Positions 11,023-22,240 of a stretch of DNA of 64,000 nt are shown piece by piece. The stretch lies in NCBI GenBank assembly GCA_025618425.1, contig CM046836.1:22056715-22120714 (forward strand), written 5' to 3'. Position numbers and translations under genes: made by a program. This stretch comes from Heliocidaris tuberculata (taxonomy: Eukaryota; Echinodermata; Echinoidea; Camarodonta; Echinometridae). The notes below the pieces were generated by a model that saw nothing but the letters and a program-made list of their open reading frames with translations, was not told where the DNA came from and searched no databases. The stretch's first letter is position 1. Every line of letters begins with the position of its first letter.

Positions 11023-12727
11023 GGATTGACGATTATTAGAACACTGTGCAAGCATACATTTTCATAGCGTTCAGTCTTTGAATATGAAAAATGCATTATC
11101 AGTGGTATCACACAGTAAATTCAAATCATAAAAATGACAGACTGAAAATTATGAATGCAAGAAATGCAGGAAAAGATAATTATGGAAAGAGCTTCATGAA
11201 GAGAAAGGCAGAAACGAACTATTTTAACATGTCTTTCATTTATTATGTAGAGTATCTCTCTTTCTTCTTCTTTCTGTCTTATTTCTCACTTATATCATGT
11301 ATACAGAAAACATTACATTAAACGATATCCCTAAAATATTAATAAATTGTGCTGCTGAATTTAAAAAAATGGAGAAATAGGCAAATAAAAATTGAATGAT
11401 ATTGTAAATTATAGTGAATTAGAAAAAAGAAAAGAATAATTGAAAAAAAAAAAGAAAAAGAAAAAAATTGCTCTGAACTTCTCGCGGTATTTTAGTAATG
11501 ACGTTGATTTAAATTACAGAATAACTGACTTTCCAAAAAGGCACATCCTAACTTTAAAGAAATGCAAAAACTAACTTCAAGCATGAATTATATAATTAAA
11601 AAAAACAACAGCAACACAAACTTAAAAAAAAAAGAATAATCAAAACGAATATGAATCATTCGATATTTACATCTGCTAATTACAAACGGCTTCAAAAGCA
11701 AATACATGCACACATGGGCGCGCCCGCGCACACACGTACACACACACACCCAGCCATGTCATGTGTGCGTGTGCGTGTATGTGTGGATGTGGAAGAAATT
11801 TAGCAGAATAGTTACGATGTCAAGAAAATGTTGTTTTGTTTCTTTTATATGTATTCAAAAGAATGGAAGGGGTTTTCCATTATTGTAATAAACGTCACAA
11901 ACATTATCAGAGAGAGAGGGGGGGGGGGGAGAGAAAAAAAAAACCTGTATCAATTTCTTTACAACATGACAAGGAGAAAATCTTAATACATTATCCGATC
12001 AAGAAAACGGAAGAAGATTAAAATAAGTAGCTTTATACATTATCATGCATGATCAAGAATAAATGTGTGACATATTAAAAAGGATCTGACGCTGCAAAAT
12101 CGTGCCAAAACGTGAAAAGAAATATATACAATGAACAGAATCTCCCTATATCCACTTAGATGGTCTTCAATGCGCTTTTGTTTGAAGGGGAACTGAGGAA
12201 ATGCAACAACAAAAAAAAAAAAAAAAATTCTCTAGAAGGCATACTGTTATTGAGAAGACAAGCAAAATAGATACTAGAAATTTATTTTTCGAAGAGATAA
12301 AAGGGAAAATGATAGGTTAGCGAAGCAAGGGAAAACAAACGCTAAAACACGGAAAAAGAAAAAGACTTATATTAAGCCTATGTAAGAATTCGTGGCATTA
12401 TGTAGTCTTGTTGTGCTGGACGGAATTGCATGTTTTGAGATTTGAACAAACAAAAAAATAAATAAACGACGCTTATGACTGATATTGATAGCAAGGTAAA
12501 ATGAAAGTGAACTAAAACTGAGTTTACTTTAGTCCCGTTTTGTACTTCATTAGTTTATTATTGTTAAAAATCAAATATAAACATATATATTATTTTGATT
12601 GTTGTTGAGAATCATATTTCCGCCAAAAAAAAGTGATTGAAATATAATGAGAATGCTTGATTCTTTCGCGAAATATTGACAATGCCGTGCACATTTGCAT
12701 AAGGAACACTTCCTTTTCGATATTTGG
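10111..12727. other. AT-rich intronic DNA with microsatellites
   Basis: (CA)n at about 10991-11017, mixed CA/GT words at 11706-11790 and a G/GA run at about 11909-11935. A segment around 10620-10880 ending in (CAAA)n looks like an old retroelement tail. There are no coding features. Confidence 0.5.
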
Positions 12728-12797
12728 ATGAATAATAATAATAACTATGATGATTATAATAATAATAATGATAATAATCATAATAATAATAATAATG

Positions 12798-12846
<49 letters not shown>
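12728..12846. repeat. (AAT)n microsatellite
   Basis: Nearly uninterrupted AAT/GAT triplets. Frames encoding poly-Asn, poly-Tyr or poly-Ile here are repeat artefacts. Confidence 0.95.
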
Positions 12847-13753
12847 GTCTTTGTATATCGCATTTTACACAATTTCAATGTCTATATACTCGCTTGAAGG
12901 AAAAACAGAAGATACAATAGATCTGAAGTAACGATAAATGGTTTACAATAAGCATAATTCAAGATTGAAAGAGAACAGTTTTGAAAATACATTTAAATTG
13001 ATCTAATGCGGGTGCTTCTTCTACATAGTCTTGTAGTTCATTTCAGAGTTCCGTGCATGACTGCGTTTGAAGATTTTTTTTTAACTCGTTATCATTTAAA
13101 AGAAATATTTAAATTATTTACATTAATCTTGCATCATTTTATAAATTCTTTCTCGTTTAAAGTTTCATTGCTTCTTCAACAATTTAACATTTAATAATTG
13201 GTACTGCCAAGACGTCTTTTGTTATGAAGATATATTATTGAATCACAAAAGGCGGCACGAATTTTGATGATTTATCCAACTCTTCAAGAAAATCATAATC
13301 TTCACTGTGTGAAACCCTTTCCTGAATCGAACAGCTTCAATCTTTATTAAATATCATGCTAAGAAGACATAGAAGTGATTTACACCCTCATATTTGTATA
13401 AAAGCAGTGCGATCTACCCGACCTTTTATCAAAAGCCATGTAAATAATTAATGTACATGCGCGTTAGTTAGAAGTCCTTGGTAAATACAAACTTTCTCGA
13501 TCTGTGTTTGAAATTTTGTTATATCTGTCATAAACATAACTGTGTAAACAAGAACTTCTTAATATTTTTGCGAGGAACACATGTTTTTCATCTCTCTAAA
13601 TCCATAAATTGTTAATGCACTAAGTCACTTGGGAAATGAAATGCCCGTTTATTGTCATCCATAAATTTTGTTCCCTTTCTAAAACGATGTAAAATAATAT
13701 TGTATTTAAATGACATTGATAGACAAAATGGAAGCTGATAGCTGACAGTTCTT
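12847..13753. other. AT-rich intronic DNA, nothing recognised
   Basis: No repeat ends, RNA genes or coding signals were seen. Confidence 0.5.
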
Positions 13754-13757
13754 TTAA

Positions 13758-14165
13758 CCCTTTCAGGACAGGAATTATTTAAGAGCTCAATTGATCACAT
13801 TTTGTTCTGCAAATTGGCAACAGTAATATTTTTCTTTTAGTGCTACGTGGTTGTAATAAGTGGTAATGTCTTTGAAAACAATATACATGGTTAGGAACTT
13901 TGTCGAAAAGTTGAAAAAGTTGCCAATTTGGACAAAAAACAATGATTTTGAGTCTCTCAATGTGTTGCCAATTTAAGGATGTTCAATCTTATTCTCCTTT
14001 TTAAAATTCCTGGCATCAAACGCAATATGATCATGTAACAAAAATGGACACGGTATGTGCAGAATTTTTTGCTCTTTCTGCTCATGCATCTGGTATATTT
14101 TTTAAGGCTCTAAATCAAAAGTTATTGGGCCAAACCACAAAATGTGGTCAATTGTCTCGAAAGGG
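13758..14165. mobile_element. 408-bp TTAA-flanked (piggyBac-type) miniature element
   Basis: TTAA sits on both sides (13754-13757 and 14166-14169). The left end is CCCTTTCAGGACA and the right end, inverted, is CCCTTTCGAGACA. There is no ORF. The ends resemble those of the 3.95-kb TTAA element at 25895-29842 (CCCTTCTGAGACG), suggesting one family. Confidence 0.75.
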
Positions 14166-14169
14166 TTAA

Positions 14170-14558
14170 GGAATAAAAGGTTTCCATGATGATTATGATT
14201 GAAGTTCACATGGGCGCACAATTTCATAAAGACCGCTGCCTGATGCATAGTATATTGATTTATTATCGTTTCAACTAAGGGGGGGGGGGGGGAGGGGCGG
14301 GGTTACTCAAAATGTTATTATATAATAGATTTAATACTTTATTCCTACCGCTGTAGGAATATCTGTTTTAAATCGAAAATCAACCATAATATACTCAACC
14401 AAAAAAGTAAGTTCCCGCTGACACCTTTCAATATAACTCGAGATAATTATGTTTGATGAAATATGTTCATTCTATAATATCAGACTATGTAGATTTTGTC
14501 TACCCACATTTGGATTGGTTGTTTGTTTATGTTAAGGACGTAAAGGATCCAACCGCAT
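14170..14558. other. Intronic DNA with a G homopolymer
   Basis: A G-rich run at about 14280-14301. Nothing else was recognised. Confidence 0.5.
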
Positions 14559-15600
14559 AGCCAGGATTTCATTTTAGGGGGGGGGGACGGTTTTGAGCAT
14601 GCGAAGCGTGCGAAATTGGTGATGAACACGCGAAGCGTGCTCCCCAGGGGGGGGGGGGTGCAGGTTTCCCCTCTCCTTCCCGCGCGAAGCGCGAAAGCTC
14701 TGACGTTTTATAGCAGCTTTGAGAGAAAGATAACGGCTCGTAGCACCTTTTTTTAGGCGGAAAGTTATTTCGACGTCCGGACTGCTCTTTTCAATTATTT
14801 GGACGCAATACTGCACTGTAACAGGGATGCATGGGTGCAGGGAGTGGGGGGGGGGGGGGGTTCCCCCTTCCCGCCCGAAGCGCGAAAGCTCTGACGTTTT
14901 AGCAAATTTGAGAGAAAGATAACGTAAACAATTTTCTAGGCGGAAAGTTATAGTTCGACGCCCCGACTGCTTTTCAATAACGTGGACGCATTATTGCACT
15001 GTATGTTACAGGGGTGAGTGCAGGGAAGGGGAGTTTTTTCCCTCCGCGCGAAGCGCGAAAGTTCTTACATTTTACAGAAAATTTGAGAGAAAGATAACGG
15101 CTCGTAACACATTTTTTTAAGCGGAAAGTAAGTTCGACGCCCTGGCTGCTTTTCAGTTACTAGTATTTGGACGTAATACTGCACTGTATGTAACAGGGGT
15201 GGGTGCAGGGAGGGGAGTCCCCCCCCCCCTTCTTTCGCGAATCGCGAAAGCTCTGACGTTTCAGCAAAATTGAGAGAAAGATAACGGCTTGTAGGAAACA
15301 TTTTTTTAAGGCGGAAAGTTATAGTTCGACGTCCGGACTGCTTTTCAATTATTTGGACGCAACATTTCACTGTATGCAACAGGGGTGGGTGCAGGGAGAG
15401 GGGAATTATTTTCCTCTTCCCGCACGAAGCGCGAACACTTTGACGTTTTAGCAAATTTTGAGAGAAAGGCTTGTGGCGCCTTTTAGACCCTTTTCTCTCA
15501 CTTCCCCGCTTTTTCACTCTCGCTCCCCCTTTTTTTTAGTGGCTGAATAGGGGGGGGGCATGGCCCCCCTGGCTCCCCCCTGTCCTCGCCAGTGCTCGAT
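14559..15600 (-). repeat. ~185-bp tandem repeat block, copy A
   Basis: Four to five units at roughly 177-193 bp spacing. Each contains GGGTGCAGGGAG, a G or C run, GCGCGAAGCGCGAAAG, TTGAGAGAAAGATAACGG, a CGGAAAGTTA word and TTATTTGGACGCAATACTGC. The block opens with CATAGCCAGGATTTCATTTT and ends near GCCCCCCTGGCTCCC, ends that recur in inverted form at 35566-36615. The 150-residue and 80-residue minus-strand frames here are repeat readings, not genes. Confidence 0.8.
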
Positions 15601-17339
15601 GCTATGAAAAATAACTAGCTTTAAGAAGAATAAACTTCACTTCTACTGACCTTACTATATGCATTAATTCTTAGTATGACCTCGCTTCGCCATGTAACTC
15701 CATATCTGGCTCTTGTGGCTTGCCATGAGTCTACCTTCATGTGTTCTTGAGAATTTGTGTTCTGAACACGTATACTGGTTCTACTTTAAAATCATACACG
15801 CTAATCTGCCTTTTCTTTTATGTCATTACAGTTAAAATGTGGACAAATATAGATTGCTTATAATATTGAGCATTTCATAACGTCAGCAAATGATAGGCGC
15901 TCCACATCTGGCATGGCCTCGCAACATCGTATAATTCATAAAAGTATTGTTATTTGTTATGTCAATCGCGAAATGTATGTTTTTCTTCTTTCTTTTCTTT
16001 TCTTTTCAACATTATTTGCCTCGCCCGATATATCTAATGTCATGTGGTTTTTAGATATAAGACATTCCTCCTTCATTTAAAACATGTCAACCCTTCTTTT
16101 TATCCCACTCACACAAAGTATGTTGACGAATGAATGACTCTTTACAGAAAAAATATCATGTTAAACAGGAGCGCTGCAAGGCTGGCGAGCAGCACAGAAT
16201 GAAACGATTTTGTCAAATTCACGTATTTTTTTCTCTTTTCGTATCAATAAGTTTTGTCCACAGGCTACATATTTTATATCATCGACCAATATTAAAGAAA
16301 GGCAATGATACTAAAAATTAAATTTTACAGTCAGATCGAATTTTATCATTTTCGGATTTCTCATGGCATTTCAAGTGACTAGATTTTTTTTCCCGAATTA
16401 TTCATTATTCCTAAAAACCTTACTGTGTTTTTTTTTACTCATATTTTGCTGCATTTCACTGTTATACAAAACTAATTTCCCACCTTATCGTTATCATTCT
16501 TCATTCATATTTTCTCTTGCCTTAGTTTGTATCTTCCAATTTTTCATTTCTCTATCATGTCTATAGAGTAGGTAATCCTATACATGGTGTGCACTCAATC
16601 GTAATTTGGTACATGTATTGTTTTCTCTAATTTCTACATATTTTGAAGTACAACCGATAATCTGCTGGCTTGATTTTATTTTTAAATACTTTATGGTTTC
16701 AAGGTTGCTTTCTTGATAAAAGCCCCTAATATCAAAATACTCCTATTTCATTTTTGATGGAATCTTCGATCTTCGGATCTTCGAATCGAAATTTCTTTCC
16801 CAGCGACTTTTACACCTTTCGATGAATTCCTTCTCTTCACATCTAATTTTAGTACATTTCATTTCCATTATTGCATTAGATATTCAGTGAACGAATCGAC
16901 ATTATCCAACAATGATGTCCAATATTACAAATAAACGTTTTTTTTTCCTCGAAAGAATTATATACCTGGCTTTTTTCATCCATACTGTTCTAACCTTTCA
17001 ATAAAACACACTTTTATGCAGTCTAGTGCCATGTAATACAATTATACAATCTTCCTTATTGAAATCAAAATTATTCTCTTTTTTTCTTATAATGCGGCGA
17101 CGAATTTCTGTTTTTTCAGTTTTTATATTCGTAAATATCTTTTAGTTTCTCTAAGTTATTTAGTTTTATCCGTTTAAGTCTTTGTCAGTGTCACGGACTA
17201 TAAATAAAACACCGGGAATCAAGAAGTAAATTAAGGAACTCAAATATATATTAAACGTTATTCATGAAAGTTGTAAAGCAAAACAGATATCAATATTACT
17301 GCAGTCGACACTCAAGTATTTTCCGTATAAGTTACAAGG
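15601..17339. other. AT-rich intronic DNA with an old dispersed duplication
   Basis: Around 16090-16240 the words CCTTCTTTTTATC, AGGCTGG and AATGAAACGAT also occur in the same order at 19745-19900. This indicates a diverged duplicated segment. No coding signal. Confidence 0.45.
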
Positions 17340-17950
17340 ATGAACTTTGATCAAAATTAAAGAATTTGTCCCACGACCGAATATATAAAACGATGACATA
17401 AATTTGTCACTTAAATCAATACTTGGTCACAAAGAGCCTAACTTGTTTCACATTCAACATACCAGTATATTCACTCTCTAGTTTTGTCATTCAGACCAAA
17501 TAGTGAACAAATGAAATTGAACACTAAGATCACTAATTCGTCACAAGGACTCTTATCTCGTTCCACAAGGCAATTATAGCATTTCAATAGATCACCAAGA
17601 TCCCTTACACGTTTTGTCACTAAGACCGAATATGAAAATGAACTAAATTGATCACTAAGATCAATAATTTGTCATCAAGACCCTTAATTCATTCCACATG
17701 CCAATTATAGAAGTTCAACAGATCACTAAGATCACTTCCTAGGTTTGTCACTAAGACTAAATATGGAAACGAATTAATTTGATCACTGAGATCAAGGATT
17801 TGTCACAAGGACCTTTAACACTTTTCACATATTTATTATAGAAATTTCAACGGATCACCAAATCCTGCCAAAATCAAAAGATTGTCACTTGGACCTCTAT
17901 AAAATGAAAGTTAAGAGGATCACTCAGATCAATAGTTCAGTCATGCTTCC
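17340..17950 (+). repeat. ~128-bp tandem repeat
   Basis: About five diverged units. The word TTGTCACTAAGAC (and variants) recurs near 17366, 17486, 17616 and 17744, each followed by AATATG and then GATCACTAAGATCA. Repeats are contiguous with no unique spacers. Confidence 0.75.
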
Positions 17951-17991
17951 TTAGCCTCTATCCACGAGACTTTCCTAATGGTGACGACCAA

Positions 17992-18125
17992 CGTCAACAT
18001 GTTCCAATGTTCTGTCCATGAGACTTTCTCGACGATAGTGACTGACGTCAACATGCTCCATTGCTCTGTCCACTTGACTTTCTCGATGGTAGCGACCGAC
18101 GTCAACATGCTCCAATGCTGCCCTT
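17992..18125. repeat. 54-bp tandem repeat
   Basis: CGTCAACATG starts at 17992, 18046 and 18100, an exact 54-bp period. Since 54 is divisible by 3, the minus strand reads an 18-residue repeat (EHVDVGRYHRES and so on). The open frame is a consequence of the array and has no gene context. Confidence 0.8.
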
Positions 18126-19415
18126 AACCGGTAGGGTACCTCTTTCGGGCAACCGCCCAATGAGTTACCTGGAAAATATGATAAAATCAACTATCCCTTC
18201 CTAATGTTCCGTACATCTAAAAGGTTGCGATTCAAGAATTGAATTTTCATTTTAAAATACAAACAAACTATCTAATTGAGCAGTTTCGATTCTTATCTAG
18301 TTCAAAAATCATTTTAAGGAATGAAGTACCCCGGTATGGTATTAATTATGAGGCATATTTACATATTTACAATTATGATACAGGTACATGCACATTGGAA
18401 TGTTCAAGATCGTGACCGTGGTATATGCTACGCCCAGACATATCAAATGGAAACATATAAAATCACTAGCATAGTTCAACAGTGTAGGAATTAGTTAGAC
18501 ATGAAATGGAAATACAGTTGCTTGGCAAATATAGAAGAAAGAAGAAGGGGGGAAAAATCCAACTTACAATTCCTCACTGGATGAGACAGCCCCAAACAAG
18601 GTGATTCGCCTTCTCCAACGATTCACTTAACTTTTGCTGGTCAAAACCATTGAAAAATCAGAAAAATTACTCGCAAAGCAAACATGGAAGTAACAAACTC
18701 CACACCGCTGACAGGCTAAATCCTGGCTGGAAGAAATGAAACTTGGGTGTGGCAATCTCTCTCCACTCTCTCCTTCACACACCACACACACATGTACCTA
18801 GTTCAGGTGTTCACCCATACAAGACAATAACTGCATAGACAAAATGACCCAGTAAACGTTCTTAATGCTTAGCAGCTGACATTTCAGCTGGGTAACCTGG
18901 TTTACCCCTGACAGACTTTTTCATGTGTGTTATTTTTTGTATTGTTTTTTAAAATATTTTTCTTATGTACCGTATATACTGTGTAATACGTCTTTTTACA
19001 TGGGCTTGCTGAAGTGTTTCCGTGTTTAATGAAATTCAGTGAAATTCAATGAAATGAAAAACAAATAGATATATTTTTGTACATATCTCATGATCTCTCG
19101 TTCTCTATATCTCCTATAGTCTCCCCTTATTCATCTTTCACACTCTCTATACCAATAGTTCTCCTGGGTCTATAAATCGTTTCAACTGTTTTAAAAGCTA
19201 TACATCTGTATTATTCTTTTGACATGTTTGATTTCATAGTCTCTCTCTCTCCTAATGTCTCTCCTCTTCTAATGTATTTGTAATAGTTTCGAATTTCTTC
19301 GATGCGTTTAATTGTCCTTTTTTTCTTTTGCAAAAATCTATAACAATATACTGTAAAATGGCATGCACCTTCATCAACCTCCACTATGCGCCTTCATCGA
19401 CCTCCACTATATACC
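18126..19415. other. Intronic DNA, possible old retroelement tail
   Basis: 18900-19070 has the T-rich then AATG/AAATTCAGTG-rich layout of a LINE 3' tail. No reverse transcriptase segment was recognised beside it. Confidence 0.4.
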
Positions 19416-19545
19416 CTTTGGGGGGGGGGGAATAATCGCTATATCTAGCACACTTCCTGAAGATCGTGAACTCTCAGTTTTCAAAAATCACACCCCCCCC
19501 CCCCCCAGCAGCTAACAATACTGAATCCGCCCCTAGAAAGCTACG
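19416..19545. mobile_element. Fragment with a hAT-like right end
   Basis: A G run (about 19420-19430) and a C run (about 19492-19506) precede CTGAATCCGCCCCTAG at 19520-19535. This is the inverse of a CAGGGGCGGAT-type hAT terminus. No matching left end or duplication was identified. Confidence 0.4.
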
Positions 19546-20930
19546 ATACAAGTAAAACTCAGTGAGAGTATCATAAGAAATTGACATACCATGTGCGCTT
19601 TAATATGCAACACAAGCAAGATGGACTTCTATAATTTAAAAAGTCATGACTTTAAGAAAAACAGTATCGATTTTTGCTGACGCTAAATGTAAAGCACAAT
19701 GCACATCATTTCCATCAGATAACCAACCACGAGTGAAACACGTTGAGCCTTCTTTTTATCTCAGTCACGCCGTAAACAAAAGAATATGTGCTTTACAACA
19801 TTTTCAACATAAATATTAGCAAGAAGCAGCGCTGTGCACAAGGCTGGTATTAAGCACCGTACAATGAAACGATCGTCGTCTGTTACCTTGTCGAATTCAT
19901 ATGGTTTTCTTTCCTCTCGTCTGGTATAAATTTTGCCCTAACCTAACACTTCTGATATCCGATAGTAGACCAATATCAAATGACTGTTATTTCGTGCACT
20001 AAATTTCAAAGTCGATTCCATTTTTACTATCGACAAGTATCAAATAGCTGCCCTTTTAAGCAAAAGTTTTAAAGACACTCCCATTTTTAGCAAATAAAAA
20101 GGCCACCTGCCTCACAAGCATAATTCAATATCGTAGCTGTTGATATAAGTAATACACACAGTTAATTTTTTCAGAGCGCAGGTACTGTTTCTCCTTTTTG
20201 CGTTGACCGTCTGATAAACTAGAATACGTATTACGAGCACGTCTTCAACATCTTCATTAGATTACGCGTTGCTACACGACAAGGCTCAATTACAGTTGAG
20301 CCTGAAGCTTCGAAAATAATCAAATTATACGCCCTTATTATACGGATGCATTTTGTTTGTAAATCGATTAAAGTGATTAGTGATGTACAATGAGCGTGGA
20401 ATGACATTAAAGTTTTGTAAACTAAATCAGTAATTAAGTGGAATTAATTAGGATAAGAGAAGGTAGTCGCGTGAAGACGTCACTATCTTGTTGATCGAGT
20501 ATTTTTTTACTTTGAAAACAAAAGAAAATTACCAGAGTTCAAACAAACATTGGAAGCAACATAATCTTATTACTTTAAGAATAAAGGACAAATGAACAGT
20601 TATAATATATTTATATTTCTGCGCGCAAATAAATTATGTTAGCATGTTACGTGGACGTAGGCGATGTGCAGAAGCTTTTTTTTCAAATTTGTTTGTCTTT
20701 GGTTTGTTTGTTCAGCTTACTATCTCTTTATATTCCTCCCCTCTCCCCCATTCTGTCTTCCTCCCCCCTCTCTTATTATCATTTCACCACTCTCTCCTCT
20801 TTTGCTATCTATTCCAGCTCGCTTTCCTTTCCTCTCCCACTCATTCTCCCTCTGCAATTAATGCTACCCTGTATAGGCTCTTTCTCTCCCCCTTTTTTTC
20901 TTTCTTTTATAATCAATCCGTTTCTCTCTT
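19546..20930. other. AT-rich intronic DNA and a CT-rich tract
   Basis: It contains the partner (19745-19900) of the duplication at 16090-16240 and a polypyrimidine stretch at about 20715-20930. Three overlapping frames over the CT tract are composition artefacts. Confidence 0.45.
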
Positions 20931-21790
20931 ATTAAAGGAGAATTAACCCCATAATATGAATGTACTTATGTTCAAAGGTGTAATATATTCGTAATCATTG
21001 GCCTGTATCACTTTAGAAATAAAATATCAGAAAAGGGTTTAAATCAAGACATTCTAGCACACGGTATCATCTGCTAACACTTTACATGGGACTGCCATTT
21101 TCTTGATGATATTCAGGTGTACATAAACCATTGGAAATAGATATTTTTAATCATAGAGCTAAATTGCTTCTCTTCATTACAAAAAAATCCCCATATATGA
21201 TGGAAAATACATAACAGGTGTAGACATATATTCTAAAATTTGAAATTTATGGATTTCTTTTTGAATTCTCTGGTATTGCTAAATAGAAATCGATTTCTTG
21301 GGCTTGGCTGGCAGAGCAGGACATAATTTATACAATGCGCATTCTGACTATTGAAGTCCATTATCTCCAATGCATAGTTTGTCACTTTTGACGCTCGGGA
21401 AACTTATCATCCATAAATTTGAATTAATTTTCTCCGTCGCGTACGTCATAGTATCAAGAAAATAAATTTATATTTAGTAAAATAGTAATTTTCAAAGAAA
21501 TATAAAAGACATTTTCGTTTTTAGAATATATGTATTTTAGATCTCAAATGGGATTTTGTATCAGGAAGAAAGTCAATTTTGCATTCGGATTAAAAATATC
21601 TGTATGTATACACATCAAGAAAATGGCAGCCCCCGGGTATCCCTAGCAGACGATAAATTTTGCTGAGAAAATCTTGATTTATACCCATCTCGTATATTTT
21701 AATGCAAAACTACGTAGGACAACAAGAAGGAATAGATTACATCTTTGAATATAAGCACATTTATATTTTGAGGTTAATTTCCCTTTAATA
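20931..21790. mobile_element. TTAAAGGGAA-type inverted-repeat element
   Basis: The left end ATTAAAGGAGAATTAACC is mirrored at the right by GGTTAATTTCCCTTTAAT. It is non-coding and about 860 bp. Similar ends are seen at 44852-45444 and 48809-49351. Confidence 0.6.
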
Positions 21791-21795
21791 AGATC

Positions 21796-21880
21796 AACTG
21801 GGCGTTGTGGCGTGCGCCTGTAATCCAGCTAACAGTGGAAGTTATAAACTGATTCAAGACCCAGGTTCGAGACTGAGTCA
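21796..21880 (+). ncRNA. 7SL (SRP) RNA-like sequence, probable SINE or pseudogene
   Basis: The stretch GGGCGTTGTGGCGTGCGCCT, then GTAATCCAGCTA, closely resembles the 5' Alu-domain part of 7SL RNA, including the GTGGCGYGYGCCTGTA core. A pol III B-box-like GGTTCGAGACT lies at 21864-21874, and the A-box region is in the GTGGCGTGCGCC segment. Only ~85 bp of similarity is evident, after which the sequence runs into an inverted repeat. It abuts the right end of the element at 20931-21790. It is more likely a 7SL-derived SINE head or retropseudogene than the functional gene. Confidence 0.5.
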
Positions 21881-21884
21881 CGTC

Positions 21885-22240
21885 TTTCGGTTTTGCCGAA
21901 AGGGTGCGTTGGGAGCGTCGGGTTGCGTTGACTGAAACACCACCATTTGTTCATAGCCCCCCCCCCCCCCCCCCCCCGGTATTGCCGAAAGGGTTATTTT
22001 GGTGCGTTTGGACTTTTTTCTAATATAATATTAACAACAATAATAATAATGATAATAATAATAATATAGGCCTACTACTACTACTACTACTACTACTAAC
22101 AACAACAACAACAATATTTAGGAAAAGTCAACGCACCCTTTCGGCAAAACTGGTGGGGGGGGGGGGGGGCTTTGGACGAATGGTGGCGTCCCAGTCAACG
22201 CGACGCGACGCAACGCTACCCATCTTTTCGGAACAAGCCA
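21885..22240. repeat. Inverted repeat with (AAT)/(ACT)/(AAC) microsatellite core
   Basis: The left arm (about 21885-21955) has TTGCCGAAAGGGTGCGTTG and GTTGCGTTGACTG. The right arm (about 22126-22225) has the inverse words CAACGCACCCTTTCGGCAA and CAGTCAACGCGACG. Between them are a C run (about 21957-21977), triplet repeats (22022-22115) and a G run (about 22153-22169). Confidence 0.65.

Noticed and set aside
15065..15517. 150-residue minus-strand frame
   Set aside because: It follows the ~185-bp tandem repeat, with repeated RLKKM and SRYLSL segments, and has no known domain.
17340..18125. CRISPR-like array
   Set aside because: Units are contiguous, diverged 128-bp and 54-bp tandem repeats with no unique spacers, in a eukaryotic intron.
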